Origin: JAKALX01 sp964508715
Lineage (GTDB): Bacteria > Chloroflexota > Dehalococcoidia > Tepidiformales > Tepidiformaceae
Direction of reading: 5' to 3'
DNA: 64,000 bases
NCBI GenBank assembly: GCA_964508715.1
Contig: CAZDUX010000014.1
Span: 31,783 to 95,782 of the forward strand
The notes under the pieces were generated by a model. The model was not told the DNA's origin and did not search any database. It worked only from the letters and a program-made list of their open reading frames with translations. Numbering within the stretch: the first letter of the stretch is position 1; every line of letters starts with the position of its first letter. Position numbers and translations under genes: made by a program. Shown here one piece after another: positions 36,684-44,971 of this stretch.

Positions 36684-37679
36684 CTACGCCAGGAGATCGT
36701 CGAGAGCCGACCCCGTGAACTCCCGCACCCGCTCGCGCGTCGACCGGTACATGGTGTGCCCGCCTTCCTTGTACGAATCGAGGAGCCCCGCTTCGCGTAA
36801 CAGCTTCACGTGCACGCTCACCGTCGGCTGCGAAAGCTCATAGACCTGCGCCAGGTCAGTGATCGAATACGGATAGTTGATGACGCTACGGAGAATCGAC
36901 ACCCGTGTCGGGTCCGAGAGCACCTTGAGCTTTCCTGCGACCCGCTCTGCCCGCTCCCGCCCGTGTTGCTCATGGCTCCCTGCCTCGGGCCCAACTGCAA
37001 CCAGGAGTACCCCCGGCAGGCTGAAAAAGCCAATGCCAACACCCGCGAGAGCGAGCGGGATGAGAACCACCTCCCCCCGCTCCATCGCCTGGCCGACGAG
37101 TGACTGGTGAGTGTCGCGCCGCGCGAAATGATTCGCCGGGAGCACCGCCCGAAAGTCGGAACTGCGCTCCATCCTGCGGCGCAGATCACCCGCCTGGCGC
37201 TCGGCATCGCGCCGTGCCCCGCCCTCCCAGGCTGGCTTGATCACCGCCCACAGCTCCCGCAGCAGTGCCACGTACTGCCCCCGGAGTGCCGCATCGGCCG
37301 CAAGCCGGTCGAGCCGCGCCTGCAGAATCGCTGGCACCTCGCGCCCTTCGGAAGGGAGTGACGGCACAGAACGCTTCTGGGCGGCAATCGTCCCAAGCTC
37401 ATCGAGGAACGGGTCGAGACTGTCATCCCAGAGGTGCCCCGACCAGTCCGCCAGGAGCAACAACTCCGACCACTCCCCGAAATCACCGCTCCAGAACTCC
37501 GCCGCCCGCGTCATGAGCTCCGGATGGCGCTCCCGCAGTTCGCGCACCCATGGCTGGTCCCACTGCTCGGGACTCGTACAGCAGCGCCGCAGCACGAACA
37601 GGCAGAATACGAACTCGTTGACGATGGAGGGCCGCACGGCGACACCGGGTGTGGCTGGCTGGAATACTTCAGCAGGCAT
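36684..37679 (-). CDS. ArsR-type winged-helix regulator with large N-terminal domain
   Basis: A 331-residue protein. The last 90 residues are an ArsR-like winged helix (LKVLSDPTRVSILRSVI, YSITDLAQVYELSQPTVSVHVKLLREAGLLDSYKEGGH read as family blocks). The first 230 residues form a helical domain like those of long actinobacterial-type ArsR proteins, with a hydrophobic patch VVLIPLALAGVGIGFF. The usual ArsR metal-binding Cys motif is not seen. The ATG at 37679 is used; a GTG at 37697 is possible. It is divergent from groES. Confidence 0.8.
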   Translation of the reverse strand: MPAEVFQPATPGVAVRPSIVNEFVFCLFVLRRCCTSPEQWDQPWVRELRERHPELMTRAAEFWSGDFGEWSELLLLADWSGHLWDDSLDPFLDELGTIAAQKRSVPSLPSEGREVPAILQARLDRLAADAALRGQYVALLRELWAVIKPAWEGGARRDAERQAGDLRRRMERSSDFRAVLPANHFARRDTHQSLVGQAMERGEVVLIPLALAGVGIGFFSLPGVLLVAVGPEAGSHEQHGRERAERVAGKLKVLSDPTRVSILRSVINYPYSITDLAQVYELSQPTVSVHVKLLREAGLLDSYKEGGHTMYRSTRERVREFTGSALDDLLA

Positions 37680-37789
37680 TGCCCGATAACGATACACCTA
37701 TGCACGTATCCCGGCCGCCCTTCGCGCAGCCTGGCGCGGCAGCCCGCCACCGCTATCTTCCCTCCGGAAAATGGCTATGGTGATAGGGT

Positions 37790-37816
37790 CTAGCACTCAC
37801 CGGGGGAGAGTGCTAA
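37790..37816. promoter_or_regulatory. CIRCE operator upstream of groES
   Basis: CTAGCACTC, nine spacer bases, GAGTGCTAA. It differs from the consensus only at the first base and lies 55 bp before groES. This puts groES-groEL under the HrcA encoded at 15218. Confidence 0.95.
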
Positions 37817-37871
37817 CATCGCCTTTGCTCAAACACTACACCTGCACTCTTCCAGGAGGAGACCACACCCA

Positions 37872-38201
37872 ATGGCCACCAAGGCAGCTCCGGCAAAGGC
37901 CGCCGCCAAGACTCAGCTCGTCCCCCTCGCCGACCGCATCGTCATCACCCCCCTCAAGCAGGATGAGGTGACCGCCAGCGGCCTCGTCATCCCCGATACC
38001 GTCAAGGAAAAGCCCCAGCAGGGCGAGGTCGTGGCCGTTGGCCCCGGCCGCCTCGATGACAACGGCAAGCGCGTCCCCCTCGATGTCGAAGTCGGTGACC
38101 GCATCCTCTACGCCAAGTACACCGGCACCGAGGTCAAGCTCGACAACATCGAGTACATCGTCCTCAACGACAAGGACATCCTCGCCAAGCTCGTCGTCTA
38201 G
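37872..38201 (+). CDS. groS: co-chaperonin GroES
   Basis: GroES caps the GroEL chamber. The 109-residue protein has a short Ala/Lys-rich N-terminal extension (ATKAAPAKAAAKTQ) before the normal core PLADRIVITPLKQDE. The mobile loop region TASGLVIPDTVKEKPQQGEVVAVGPG (family block) follows, then VGDRILYAKYTGTEVKL. AGGAGG precedes the ATG. It is CIRCE-controlled and separated from groEL by 100 bp containing a hairpin. Confidence 0.97.
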   Translation: MATKAAPAKAAAKTQLVPLADRIVITPLKQDEVTASGLVIPDTVKEKPQQGEVVAVGPGRLDDNGKRVPLDVEVGDRILYAKYTGTEVKLDNIEYIVLNDKDILAKLVV

Positions 38202-38215
38202 CATTCCGCCACAAG

Positions 38216-38258
38216 GACGCAACGATCGCCAGGCCCACCCGCCACCGATCGTTGCGTC
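38216..38258 (+). terminator. intercistronic hairpin between groES and groEL
   Basis: GACGCAACGATCG (38216-38228) pairs perfectly with CGATCGTTGCGTC (38246-38258) around a 17-base loop and is followed by GTTTGTGTCTT. It may attenuate, stabilise or mark processing of the groES-groEL transcript. Confidence 0.65.
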
Positions 38259-38301
38259 GTTTGTGTCTTAAGCGGTTCACCAGCTCAGGAAGGAACACTA
38301 C

Positions 38302-39924
38302 ATGGTTGCAAAGCAACTGCTGTTCGACGAGTCCGCACGCCGCCGCCTCAAGGATGGCGTCGATGCCCTCGCCGATGCCGTCAAGGTGACGCTCGGCCCC
38401 CGCGGCCGCAACGTCGTCATCGATAAGAAGTACGGCGCACCCAACATCACCAAGGACGGCGTCACCGTCGCCCGCGAAATCGAGCTCGAAGACCCCTTCG
38501 AAAACATGGGCGCCCAGCTCGCCAAGCAGGTGGCCACGAAGACGAACGACGTCGCCGGCGACGGCACCACCACGGCCACCGTCCTCGCCCAGGCCCTCGT
38601 CCGGGGCGGCATGAAGGTCGTCGCCAGTGGTGCCAACCCCATGATGGTCAAGCGCGGCATCGACAAGGGCCTCGCCGCCGCCATCCAGGACCTCCGCTCC
38701 CAGGCCCGCCCCGTCCTCACCAAGGAGCAGATCTCCCACGTCGCCGGCATCTCCGCCAACGATAGCTACATCGGCGAACTCATCGCCGACGTCATGGAGA
38801 AGGTCGGCAAGGACGGTGTCATCACCGTCGAGGAGTCCCGCGGCATCAAGTTCGAAACGGAGTTCGTCGACGGCCTCCAGCTCGACCGCGGCTACGTCTC
38901 CCCCTACTTCATTACCAACACCGACCGCATGGAAGCGGTCCTCGAAAACCCCCACATCCTCATCACCGATAAGAAGATCTCGGCGATCCAGGAGATCCTC
39001 CCGCTTCTCGAGAAGATCCTCCAGGTCACCAAGGACCTCGTTATCGTCTGCGATGACATCGAGGGCGAGGCGCTCTCCACGCTCGTCGTCAACAAGCTCC
39101 GGGGCACGATTAACGTCCTCCCCGTGAAGGCCCCCGGTTTCGGCGACCGCCGCAAGGCCATGCTCGAGGATATCGCTATCCTCACCGGCGGCACCTTCAT
39201 CACCGAAGACATCGGTATGACCCTCGAGCAGGCCACCATCGGCGACCTCGGCCGCGCCCGCCGCGTCGTCTCCGGTAAGGACGACACCACCATCATCGAA
39301 GGCCACGGCACCGACGAGGCCATCCAGGCCCGTATCAAGATGCTCAAGGCCCAGGTCGACGACGCCACCAGCGACTTCGACCGCGAAAAGCTCCAGGAAC
39401 GCCTCGCCAAGCTCGCCGGCGGCGTCGCCGTCATCAAGGTCGGCGCTGCCACCGAAGTCGAACTCAAGGAAAAGAAGGCCCGCGTCGAGGACGCCCTCAG
39501 CGCCACCCGCGCCGCCGTCGACGAAGGTGTCGTGGTCGGTGGCGGTGTCGCCCTTATCCGCGCCCAGAAGGGCCTCCGCAATATGGCGGCCGCCTCGAAG
39601 GACGACGACGAGAAGATGGGCCTCAACCTCCTCGCCGACGCACTCGAGTACCCCACCTGGATGATCGCCGACAACGCCGGCCTCGAAGGCTCGGTCATCG
39701 TCGAACGCATCCGCAACCTCAAGGGCGATACCGAGGGCTGGGACGCCGACAAGGATCGCTGGGGCGACATGTTCGAACTCGGCATCGTCGACCCGGTGAA
39801 GGTCACCCGCTCGGCACTCGAGAACGCCGTCTCGATCAGCGCACTCGTGCTCACCACCGAGACGCTCGTCGCCGAAATCCCGCAGCCTCCCGCTGCGCCA
39901 CCCCCGCCGCCCGAAGACTACTAG
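38302..39924 (+). CDS. groL: chaperonin GroEL (Hsp60)
   Basis: A full-length 540-residue chaperonin with VTLGPRGRNVVIDKKYGAP, the ATP motif VAGDGTTTATVLAQAL, GVAVIKVGAATEVELKEKKARVEDAL and GGGVALIR (family blocks). The C-terminus is AEIPQPPAAPPPPPEDY rather than the common Gly-Met repeat tail. AAGGAA precedes the ATG. It is transcribed with groES under CIRCE and ends at the terminator at 39943. Confidence 0.98.
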   Translation: MVAKQLLFDESARRRLKDGVDALADAVKVTLGPRGRNVVIDKKYGAPNITKDGVTVAREIELEDPFENMGAQLAKQVATKTNDVAGDGTTTATVLAQALVRGGMKVVASGANPMMVKRGIDKGLAAAIQDLRSQARPVLTKEQISHVAGISANDSYIGELIADVMEKVGKDGVITVEESRGIKFETEFVDGLQLDRGYVSPYFITNTDRMEAVLENPHILITDKKISAIQEILPLLEKILQVTKDLVIVCDDIEGEALSTLVVNKLRGTINVLPVKAPGFGDRRKAMLEDIAILTGGTFITEDIGMTLEQATIGDLGRARRVVSGKDDTTIIEGHGTDEAIQARIKMLKAQVDDATSDFDREKLQERLAKLAGGVAVIKVGAATEVELKEKKARVEDALSATRAAVDEGVVVGGGVALIRAQKGLRNMAAASKDDDEKMGLNLLADALEYPTWMIADNAGLEGSVIVERIRNLKGDTEGWDADKDRWGDMFELGIVDPVKVTRSALENAVSISALVLTTETLVAEIPQPPAAPPPPPEDY

Positions 39925-39942
39925 GCTCCGGCGTACATCAGC

Positions 39943-39972
39943 ACGCCCCGGTCATCCCGACCGGGGCGTTTT
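39943..39972 (+). terminator. terminator of groES-groEL
   Basis: ACGCCCCGGTC (39943-39953) pairs with GACCGGGGCGT (39959-39969), followed by TTT. It lies 19 bp after the groEL stop. Confidence 0.88.
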
Positions 39973-39998
39973 CATGGGGCGAAACCAGCGACCACGGC

Positions 39999-41012
39999 TT
40001 ATCGCGCCTCGCGCACGAACATCGGCCAGTCCAGCTCACCGCTGTACGTCAACAAGCCCTGCCCCCGGAAAAACTCCTCCTGCCTCTTCAGCCCGGCCAC
40101 ATCAACCTTCCCCGAAGGGTCGTAGTGCGGCCGGTTCGCCCGTTTCACCACGTCCGCAGCCACGCCTGTGTACTTCTCGATGATCACCGCCGCCTCGCTC
40201 CATGCGCCCGCCTCGAGATCGCTCACCGCCCGCGTGTACGCTGCCAGGAAGCCCGCTGCCGCCTCCGGATGTTTCTTCGCCCATGCCCGGTTCCAGTACA
40301 CACCCGTGGGCGATTCACCATCGACGAAATCGTCGGTCAGCACTTCGATAGCCCCCTGGTCTTCAGCCAGCGTCCGGAACGGCTCCCCCAGCATTGCCGC
40401 GTCAATCCCCTTGTTCCCAAGCGCTGCCGGCACATCAGGGAACGCGAGCACCGTGAGCTTGATGTCCTTGAACGTCAGCCCGCCCTGTTCGAGCGCCTTC
40501 GCGAGCCAGTACTCCAGCGACCCACCCCGCGCGCTGACCGCCACCGTCTTCCCCTTCAGATCCGCGATCTTCGTGATCTCGCCGGATTGGAATCGCGCCT
40601 TGCTCACCACCAGCGGCGTCACCACCGGTGGCCTCTCCGAATGCAACGGTGCCACCACCTCGAACGGGACCTCGCGCTTCTCCTTGATCGCCGCCGCTGC
40701 CGCATTGAAGACCGCCACACCCAGCCCCGCCGCCCCCACATCGAAGTTCCCTGCAGCCGTCTGCACCAGCATGTCCGCCCCTCCCCCGAGCCGCTCGAGC
40801 TTCACATCCAGCCCGGCCTCGCGGAAGTACCCCTTCTCCTGCGCCACGAAAAGCGGCGCGAACACCATCTGCGGCACGTACCCCACCGTCACGCTCGTTG
40901 CCTGGCCGGGCGTCCCGTTCGAATTACCGTCATCCTTGCCGCTGCCACAGGCAGCGAGAAGTGTGCCCCCCAGCGCGAGGCCTGCAAGCGCGAGCCCGAT
41001 CCATCGTTTCAA
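39999..41012 (-). CDS. ABC transporter substrate-binding lipoprotein, NitT/TauT (NMT1) type
   Basis: A 337-residue periplasmic-type binding protein. The signal peptide ends at the lipobox LLAAC near residue 22. The mature part has VGYVPQMVFAPLFVAQEKGYFREAGLDV, the opening of NMT1/SsuA-like proteins for nitrate, taurine, sulfonates or pyrimidine precursors, then DLKGKTVAVS and a GEPFRTL segment. No permease or ATPase gene is adjacent, so its transporter is elsewhere or it acts alone. Confidence 0.85.
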   Translation of the reverse strand: MKRWIGLALAGLALGGTLLAACGSGKDDGNSNGTPGQATSVTVGYVPQMVFAPLFVAQEKGYFREAGLDVKLERLGGGADMLVQTAAGNFDVGAAGLGVAVFNAAAAAIKEKREVPFEVVAPLHSERPPVVTPLVVSKARFQSGEITKIADLKGKTVAVSARGGSLEYWLAKALEQGGLTFKDIKLTVLAFPDVPAALGNKGIDAAMLGEPFRTLAEDQGAIEVLTDDFVDGESPTGVYWNRAWAKKHPEAAAGFLAAYTRAVSDLEAGAWSEAAVIIEKYTGVAADVVKRANRPHYDPSGKVDVAGLKRQEEFFRGQGLLTYSGELDWPMFVREAR

Positions 41013-41088
41013 TGTTCACCTTCTCCCGGTCGGTATGTGGGCACCATCCAGCGCGCCGGCCTTGTGAGCGGTGAGCCCGGCCACCTGC

Positions 41089-42054
41089 TCACCACGATCG
41101 GGTGGCCTCGCCGCCCGGTATGTCAGGCTCCTGCGCACGGCGGCGTCCCAGGCTCAACCCGGTCGGCGCCTCCAGCTCGATCGCTGGCTCGCCTCCGCCA
41201 CGCGCATAAGCTGTTCGATAGAGCACGATGGCGACCGTGCAGAGCAGCGCCGCAAATACGCAGAAAGCAGCCGTCCCTGGGAGGGAGGCCGACTCGTCGC
41301 CCTTCACCAGCATCGTCACAGCCATCGCGGCCACCGAGACCGAGACCAGTGCGTACCATCCGATAACCGCGTAGGCGGCCACCCGGGCCCACGGTCGCCG
41401 GTGAAGGATGCCCACACCCGCAGCCACGGCCCCTGGAGCCGCCCCGCCGAGATCGAGGAGCGCGATCGTCCAGAACATCGTCGGGTTCTCGAGGTACTCG
41501 GCCCGGCTCGGGTTGCCGCTCATCGCGTCGGCCAGGTTCGCCGGGTACATCACCAGGTAGAGGAACCCGGCGAGCCCGAACAGCAGAACCGGAAGCCAGC
41601 GTTGCCAGCGCCGCCCCAACGCTGGCAACTCCTCCGGGCGGACCGAGGCCCAGCCACCCACCGTGGCGGTGGCGCCGAGTATGAAAAGCGCCAGGTGGAG
41701 CGGGAAGAACCCCTGGCTGTTGCCGTCGTACCGCACATAATCGGGGCCCACCACGTACTGCACGAACATGTACACCGTGTAGAGGCCCGGGCCCACCGCG
41801 AGGAGCCCGCCGAACCGGACGCCGCGCAAGATGAGCACCCCCGCAACCACGCTGAGCGGGGCCACCACGAACAACGACGCGGCATCGAGCCCGATCGTCT
41901 GGTTCAGCAGGCTGGGCCCGAGGTGATAGCGAATCCACCCGGTCAGTAACGGCCCGAGCACCGAGTTCGCGGCAAGGCCCACGCCGAGGGCAAGCAACAC
42001 GAACCCTTGCCAACGCGGTGCTCGCACTGGCGCAACCTCCTCGCTCCGCTCCAC
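41089..42054 (-). CDS. polytopic membrane protein, unknown
   Basis: A 321-residue protein with about eight predicted membrane helices (for example FVLLALGVGLAANSVLG, LSVVAGVLILRG, LHLALFILGATATVGGW, VLLFGLAGFLYLVMYP, VIGWYALVSVSVAAMAVTML, FCVFAALLCTVAIVLY). The C-terminal tail is hydrophilic. No family is recognised. It lies on the same strand between pheA and the binding-protein gene. The GTG start at 42054 has only a weak ribosome-binding site. Confidence 0.7.
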   Translation of the reverse strand: MERSEEVAPVRAPRWQGFVLLALGVGLAANSVLGPLLTGWIRYHLGPSLLNQTIGLDAASLFVVAPLSVVAGVLILRGVRFGGLLAVGPGLYTVYMFVQYVVGPDYVRYDGNSQGFFPLHLALFILGATATVGGWASVRPEELPALGRRWQRWLPVLLFGLAGFLYLVMYPANLADAMSGNPSRAEYLENPTMFWTIALLDLGGAAPGAVAAGVGILHRRPWARVAAYAVIGWYALVSVSVAAMAVTMLVKGDESASLPGTAAFCVFAALLCTVAIVLYRTAYARGGGEPAIELEAPTGLSLGRRRAQEPDIPGGEATRSW

Positions 42055-42128
42055 CGGGAAGCTTCTGCCCGGCGCTGGCCATGCGACACGTACGAACGGT
42101 GCTTCCTCACCGGCCGGCTGGCCGTTCG

Positions 42129-42941
42129 CTACATCCGCGGGTACGAACCGAACACCTTCAGTTCAGCGCACAGCGGCCGGATGGCAGCCAGGATCGCCTG
42201 CCCTTCCGGGTCGTCCTGGTGGTGGTCGAAGTCCACCAGGAACACGTACTCGCCAAGGATCGCCCGCGTCGGGCGGCTCTCGATCTTGTAGAGATTGATG
42301 CCGGCCCTCGCGAAAAGGGTGAGCACCTTCGCCAGCAGGCCCGGCCTGTCATCGGGAAAGATGAACGCAATCGAGGTCCGGTCCCGCCCCGTGGGCGCCG
42401 GGCTCTCGTGGCCAAGCACCACGAACCGCGTCACATTGTTGTCGGCGTCCTGGATACCGGGAGCGAGGATCTCGCCGCCATAGATTGCAGCCGCCCGAGC
42501 CGTCCCGATGGCCGCCGCGTCGTCGCGCTGAAGTGCAATCTCAACGGCCGCCGTCGTCGAAAGGGCAGCCTCCACCTGCACATCCGGGAATTGCTCTTCC
42601 AGGAACCGGCGGCTCTGGCCGAACGGTTGGGGGTGCGAAAAGATCACCCTCACATCGGAGAGACCCATCCCCGGCCTTGCGATCAGGTTCAAGACAACGG
42701 GAATGGCCAGCTCGGCCTTGATCTTCAGCGTCGTGTCGTGGATGAGGATGTCGAGGGTCTCCGAGACCGAACCGTTCAGGGAGTTCTCGATGGCGACGAT
42801 CCCTTCATCCGCCTTCCCCGACTCCACGGCCGCCGCAACAGCAGCGTGCGAAGGGCACGCCAGCCGTTCCGCATCCGGTGCATAAGCATGCGCTGCCTCG
42901 TCTCCGAACGTCCCGGGCGGGCCGAGGTAGGCGAGCCTCAT
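42129..42941 (-). CDS. pheA: prephenate dehydratase with ACT domain
   Basis: PheA converts prephenate to phenylpyruvate for phenylalanine synthesis. The 270-residue monofunctional enzyme begins MRLAYLGPPGTFGDEAA, has IVAIENSLNGSVSETLD, and carries the catalytic TRF motif in NVTRFVVLG near residue 173. The C-terminal ACT domain (RPGLLAKVLTLFARAGINLYKIESRP) gives phenylalanine feedback control. It lies 39 bp after trkA on the same strand. Confidence 0.96.
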   Translation of the reverse strand: MRLAYLGPPGTFGDEAAHAYAPDAERLACPSHAAVAAAVESGKADEGIVAIENSLNGSVSETLDILIHDTTLKIKAELAIPVVLNLIARPGMGLSDVRVIFSHPQPFGQSRRFLEEQFPDVQVEAALSTTAAVEIALQRDDAAAIGTARAAAIYGGEILAPGIQDADNNVTRFVVLGHESPAPTGRDRTSIAFIFPDDRPGLLAKVLTLFARAGINLYKIESRPTRAILGEYVFLVDFDHHQDDPEGQAILAAIRPLCAELKVFGSYPRM

Positions 42942-42980
42942 ACCCGCAAACTCCCCGCAGATCGCATCACCGGAGTCCGC

Positions 42981-43655
42981 CTACGTGTCGAGCCCATGCG
43001 TCGACCCGATAAGCGCCTCCCGCAACATCGGCGCACTCTCCTTGTGCGAAACAATCACCAGCGCATCCCCCGGGTTCAGGCGCGTGTCGCCACCGGGCAG
43101 GCGGGGCATCCCCGCGGGGTCCACAATCAGGCAGATGAGCGACTCCGGCGGCAACAGCACCTCGCGGATCGACCGCCCCACCACCGGTGAGGTCTCCGGG
43201 ATCTTCATCTCCACGATCTCCAACCCCGAGTGCAGCTGGAGCAACGGGATGACTTCATGCATCGGCAGCTCCTGCTCAATCTGGGCCAGCACCGCCTGCG
43301 TCGCTGAAATCGTCGTCTCGATCCCCCGCTTCTTGAAGAGGAGCTCGTTCTTCGGGTTGTTGATCCTCGCGATCGTCCGCGGAACGCCGCGGCGCCGCGC
43401 TATCTCGCAGATGACGAGATTGTCCTCGTCGTCACCCGTCACCGCTGCAACGAGGTCGGCCCGTGAGACCCCGGCCGCATCGAGCGTCGTCGCCTCGCAG
43501 CTGTCCCCGCTCATCACCGCATCTCCCAGCTCGTCGGCTATCTGCGCCGCCCGCGCCGGGTCACGTTCGATGATGAGGACTTCGTTATTGCCATCGAGGA
43601 GCTCCTGGGCGAGGTGGAAACCCACCTTCCCGCCACCTGCAACGAGGATGTACAT
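42981..43655 (-). CDS. trkA: TrkA-type potassium channel regulator (RCK-N and RCK-C)
   Basis: A 224-residue KTN/RCK protein. The Rossmann motif GGGKVGFHLA and the acidic strand end IIERDPA bind NAD(H). The N domain runs to about 125 and a TrkA-C domain follows (about 135-215: GLEIVEMKIPETSPVVGRSI ... LNPGDALVIVS). It lies 12 bp after a second, single-domain KTN protein. No TrkH/KtrB pore subunit is in the window. Confidence 0.92.
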   Translation of the reverse strand: MYILVAGGGKVGFHLAQELLDGNNEVLIIERDPARAAQIADELGDAVMSGDSCEATTLDAAGVSRADLVAAVTGDDEDNLVICEIARRRGVPRTIARINNPKNELLFKKRGIETTISATQAVLAQIEQELPMHEVIPLLQLHSGLEIVEMKIPETSPVVGRSIREVLLPPESLICLIVDPAGMPRLPGGDTRLNPGDALVIVSHKESAPMLREALIGSTHGLDT

Positions 43656-43667
43656 CGCTTCTCCTGT

Positions 43668-44084
43668 CTAGCCCTTCGCGGCGCCTTCGCCGAGGAGCAT
43701 CTCGAACATGATCTTCGCCCCCAGGCTTGTCGGGCTGAACGTCTCGAGTCCGAGCTCATGGAAGACAATTTCGCGCACCGGGTCGTAAATCCGGCAGAGG
43801 ACACGCTTCACGCCATAGACCTCCCTCGCCATCTGCGAGGCGAAATAGTTCCGGTTGTCCCCCTGGGTTACCGCAATGAAGGCATCCATCTCCCGGATAC
43901 CTGCGCGCTCGAGGACAGGTCCGTCCATACCGTTGCCTATCGCTCGTGTGCCCCCGAATGTCTCGGGCAATCGCCGGAACGCCCCCGCATTCGTGTCGAG
44001 GATGGTGACCTTGTGGCCGCCCGCGTCGAGCATCGTTGCCAACCGCGATCCGAGCCTTCCGCAGCCCATGATCAGCACGTTCAT
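43668..44084 (-). CDS. single-domain TrkA-N (RCK-N) NAD-binding protein
   Basis: A 138-residue Rossmann-fold protein beginning MNVLIMGCGRLGSRLATMLD, with the ILDTN acidic end and AIGNGMDGPVLERAGI typical of KTN domains. It lacks a TrkA-C domain. Together with the adjacent TrkA it probably forms a mixed gating ring on a potassium uptake system. It is 12 bp from uspA and 12 bp from trkA, so co-transcription is likely. Confidence 0.88.
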   Translation of the reverse strand: MNVLIMGCGRLGSRLATMLDAGGHKVTILDTNAGAFRRLPETFGGTRAIGNGMDGPVLERAGIREMDAFIAVTQGDNRNYFASQMAREVYGVKRVLCRIYDPVREIVFHELGLETFSPTSLGAKIMFEMLLGEGAAKG

Positions 44085-44096
44085 CGCGCCACCTTC

Positions 44097-44549
44097 CTAC
44101 TCCTCGTGCTGGCTCCCCGGCGGGTTCACACCCTGCCGGATGACCCAGACCTGCGAGGTCGCGTTCTTCAGGATATAGTCCGCCGTCCGCCCAACCTGGA
44201 AGCTGCCGATAAGCCGCTTGTAGCCGATCCCCAGGATGATGACCTCCGCGTTCCGGTCACGAGCCTCATCGACGATCGCGGGGCCGGCATCGCGCGCCTG
44301 GAGGAGCTGTCCCGTCAGCTGGACACCCTGGTGTTCGGCGATCTCCTCGGCCCGGCGAATGAGCTGTTCGCCCCGGCGCGCCTCGGCCTCCATCTCCGCA
44401 TTGAGCGGCAGCGAACGAAGCACCTCGATGACATGGACCGCGTACAGCTTCGCCTTCTTCTGTTTCGCGAGCATGGCCGCCACCCCCACCGCCTCCATCG
44501 AGGCAGGGGTATTCGTGAGCGGAACGAGGATCGTCGTAGCTGTGGCCAT
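44097..44549 (-). CDS. universal stress protein UspA family
   Basis: A 150-residue UspA-fold protein starting at the ATG at 44549: ATTILVPLTNTPASMEAVGVAAMLA, a central helix pair, then VIILGIGYKRLIGSFQVGRTADYILKNATSQVWVI. The C-terminal part resembles the ATP-binding loop of the family (GxxGxxxxxxG), but with a modified spacing. It heads the KTN pair and may sense nucleotides for the potassium system. The frame upstream of 44549 is only an overlap with the small membrane gene. Confidence 0.9.
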   Translation of the reverse strand: MATATTILVPLTNTPASMEAVGVAAMLAKQKKAKLYAVHVIEVLRSLPLNAEMEAEARRGEQLIRRAEEIAEHQGVQLTGQLLQARDAGPAIVDEARDRNAEVIILGIGYKRLIGSFQVGRTADYILKNATSQVWVIRQGVNPPGSQHEE

Positions 44550-44607
44550 GAGTTGCTCCGTCAGGCCGTTCGCTCGGCGGCGGCAGTTGGTAACGAACAG
44601 GATCGCA

Positions 44608-44775
44608 TCAGCGGTCGTCCTGTGCGAACCAGAGCCGCACCGCACCGTTGAGTACCAGCACGATACCGATAGCGATCCCGATGTTGAAGCCCGGATCCTG
44701 GATGAGCATGAACAGGATGAGCGCAATACCGAGCACGATCGAAGTGACGGAGAAGACGTAGTTCGCTGTGCGCAT
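44608..44775 (-). CDS. 55-residue two-helix membrane protein
   Basis: A short gene with an ATG at 44775 and TGA at 44608. The protein has two hydrophobic helices (VFSVTSIVLGIALILFML and NIGIAIGIVLVLNGAVRLWF) joined by IQDPGF, and ends in AQDDR. It sits 58 bp upstream of uspA on the same strand. No family is recognised; a small subunit or regulator of the neighbouring Trk/Usp cluster is possible. Confidence 0.65.
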   Translation of the reverse strand: MRTANYVFSVTSIVLGIALILFMLIQDPGFNIGIAIGIVLVLNGAVRLWFAQDDR

Positions 44776-44971
44776 GAGCTTCCCCGTGGCGTTCGCCCAG
44801 GGAATGGGCGCCAGGCCAGGCTGTGCTCAATCCTACCCCTGCCCTCGTGAAGAGCAAGACGTGATGGGGAGAGGCCGGGGATGAGAGCCCCTCCCTCAGT
44901 GCCCACGTGCCCCGCTCATGCCGCCACCAGCTTCAGCGGCGCCCCCTCGGAAGCCACTGTGCTGCCATCCC

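Noticed and set aside
36684..36900. Metal-sensing ArsR function
   Set aside because: The winged helix is ArsR-like but the ELCVCDL-type Cys motif is absent, so a metal ligand is not claimed.
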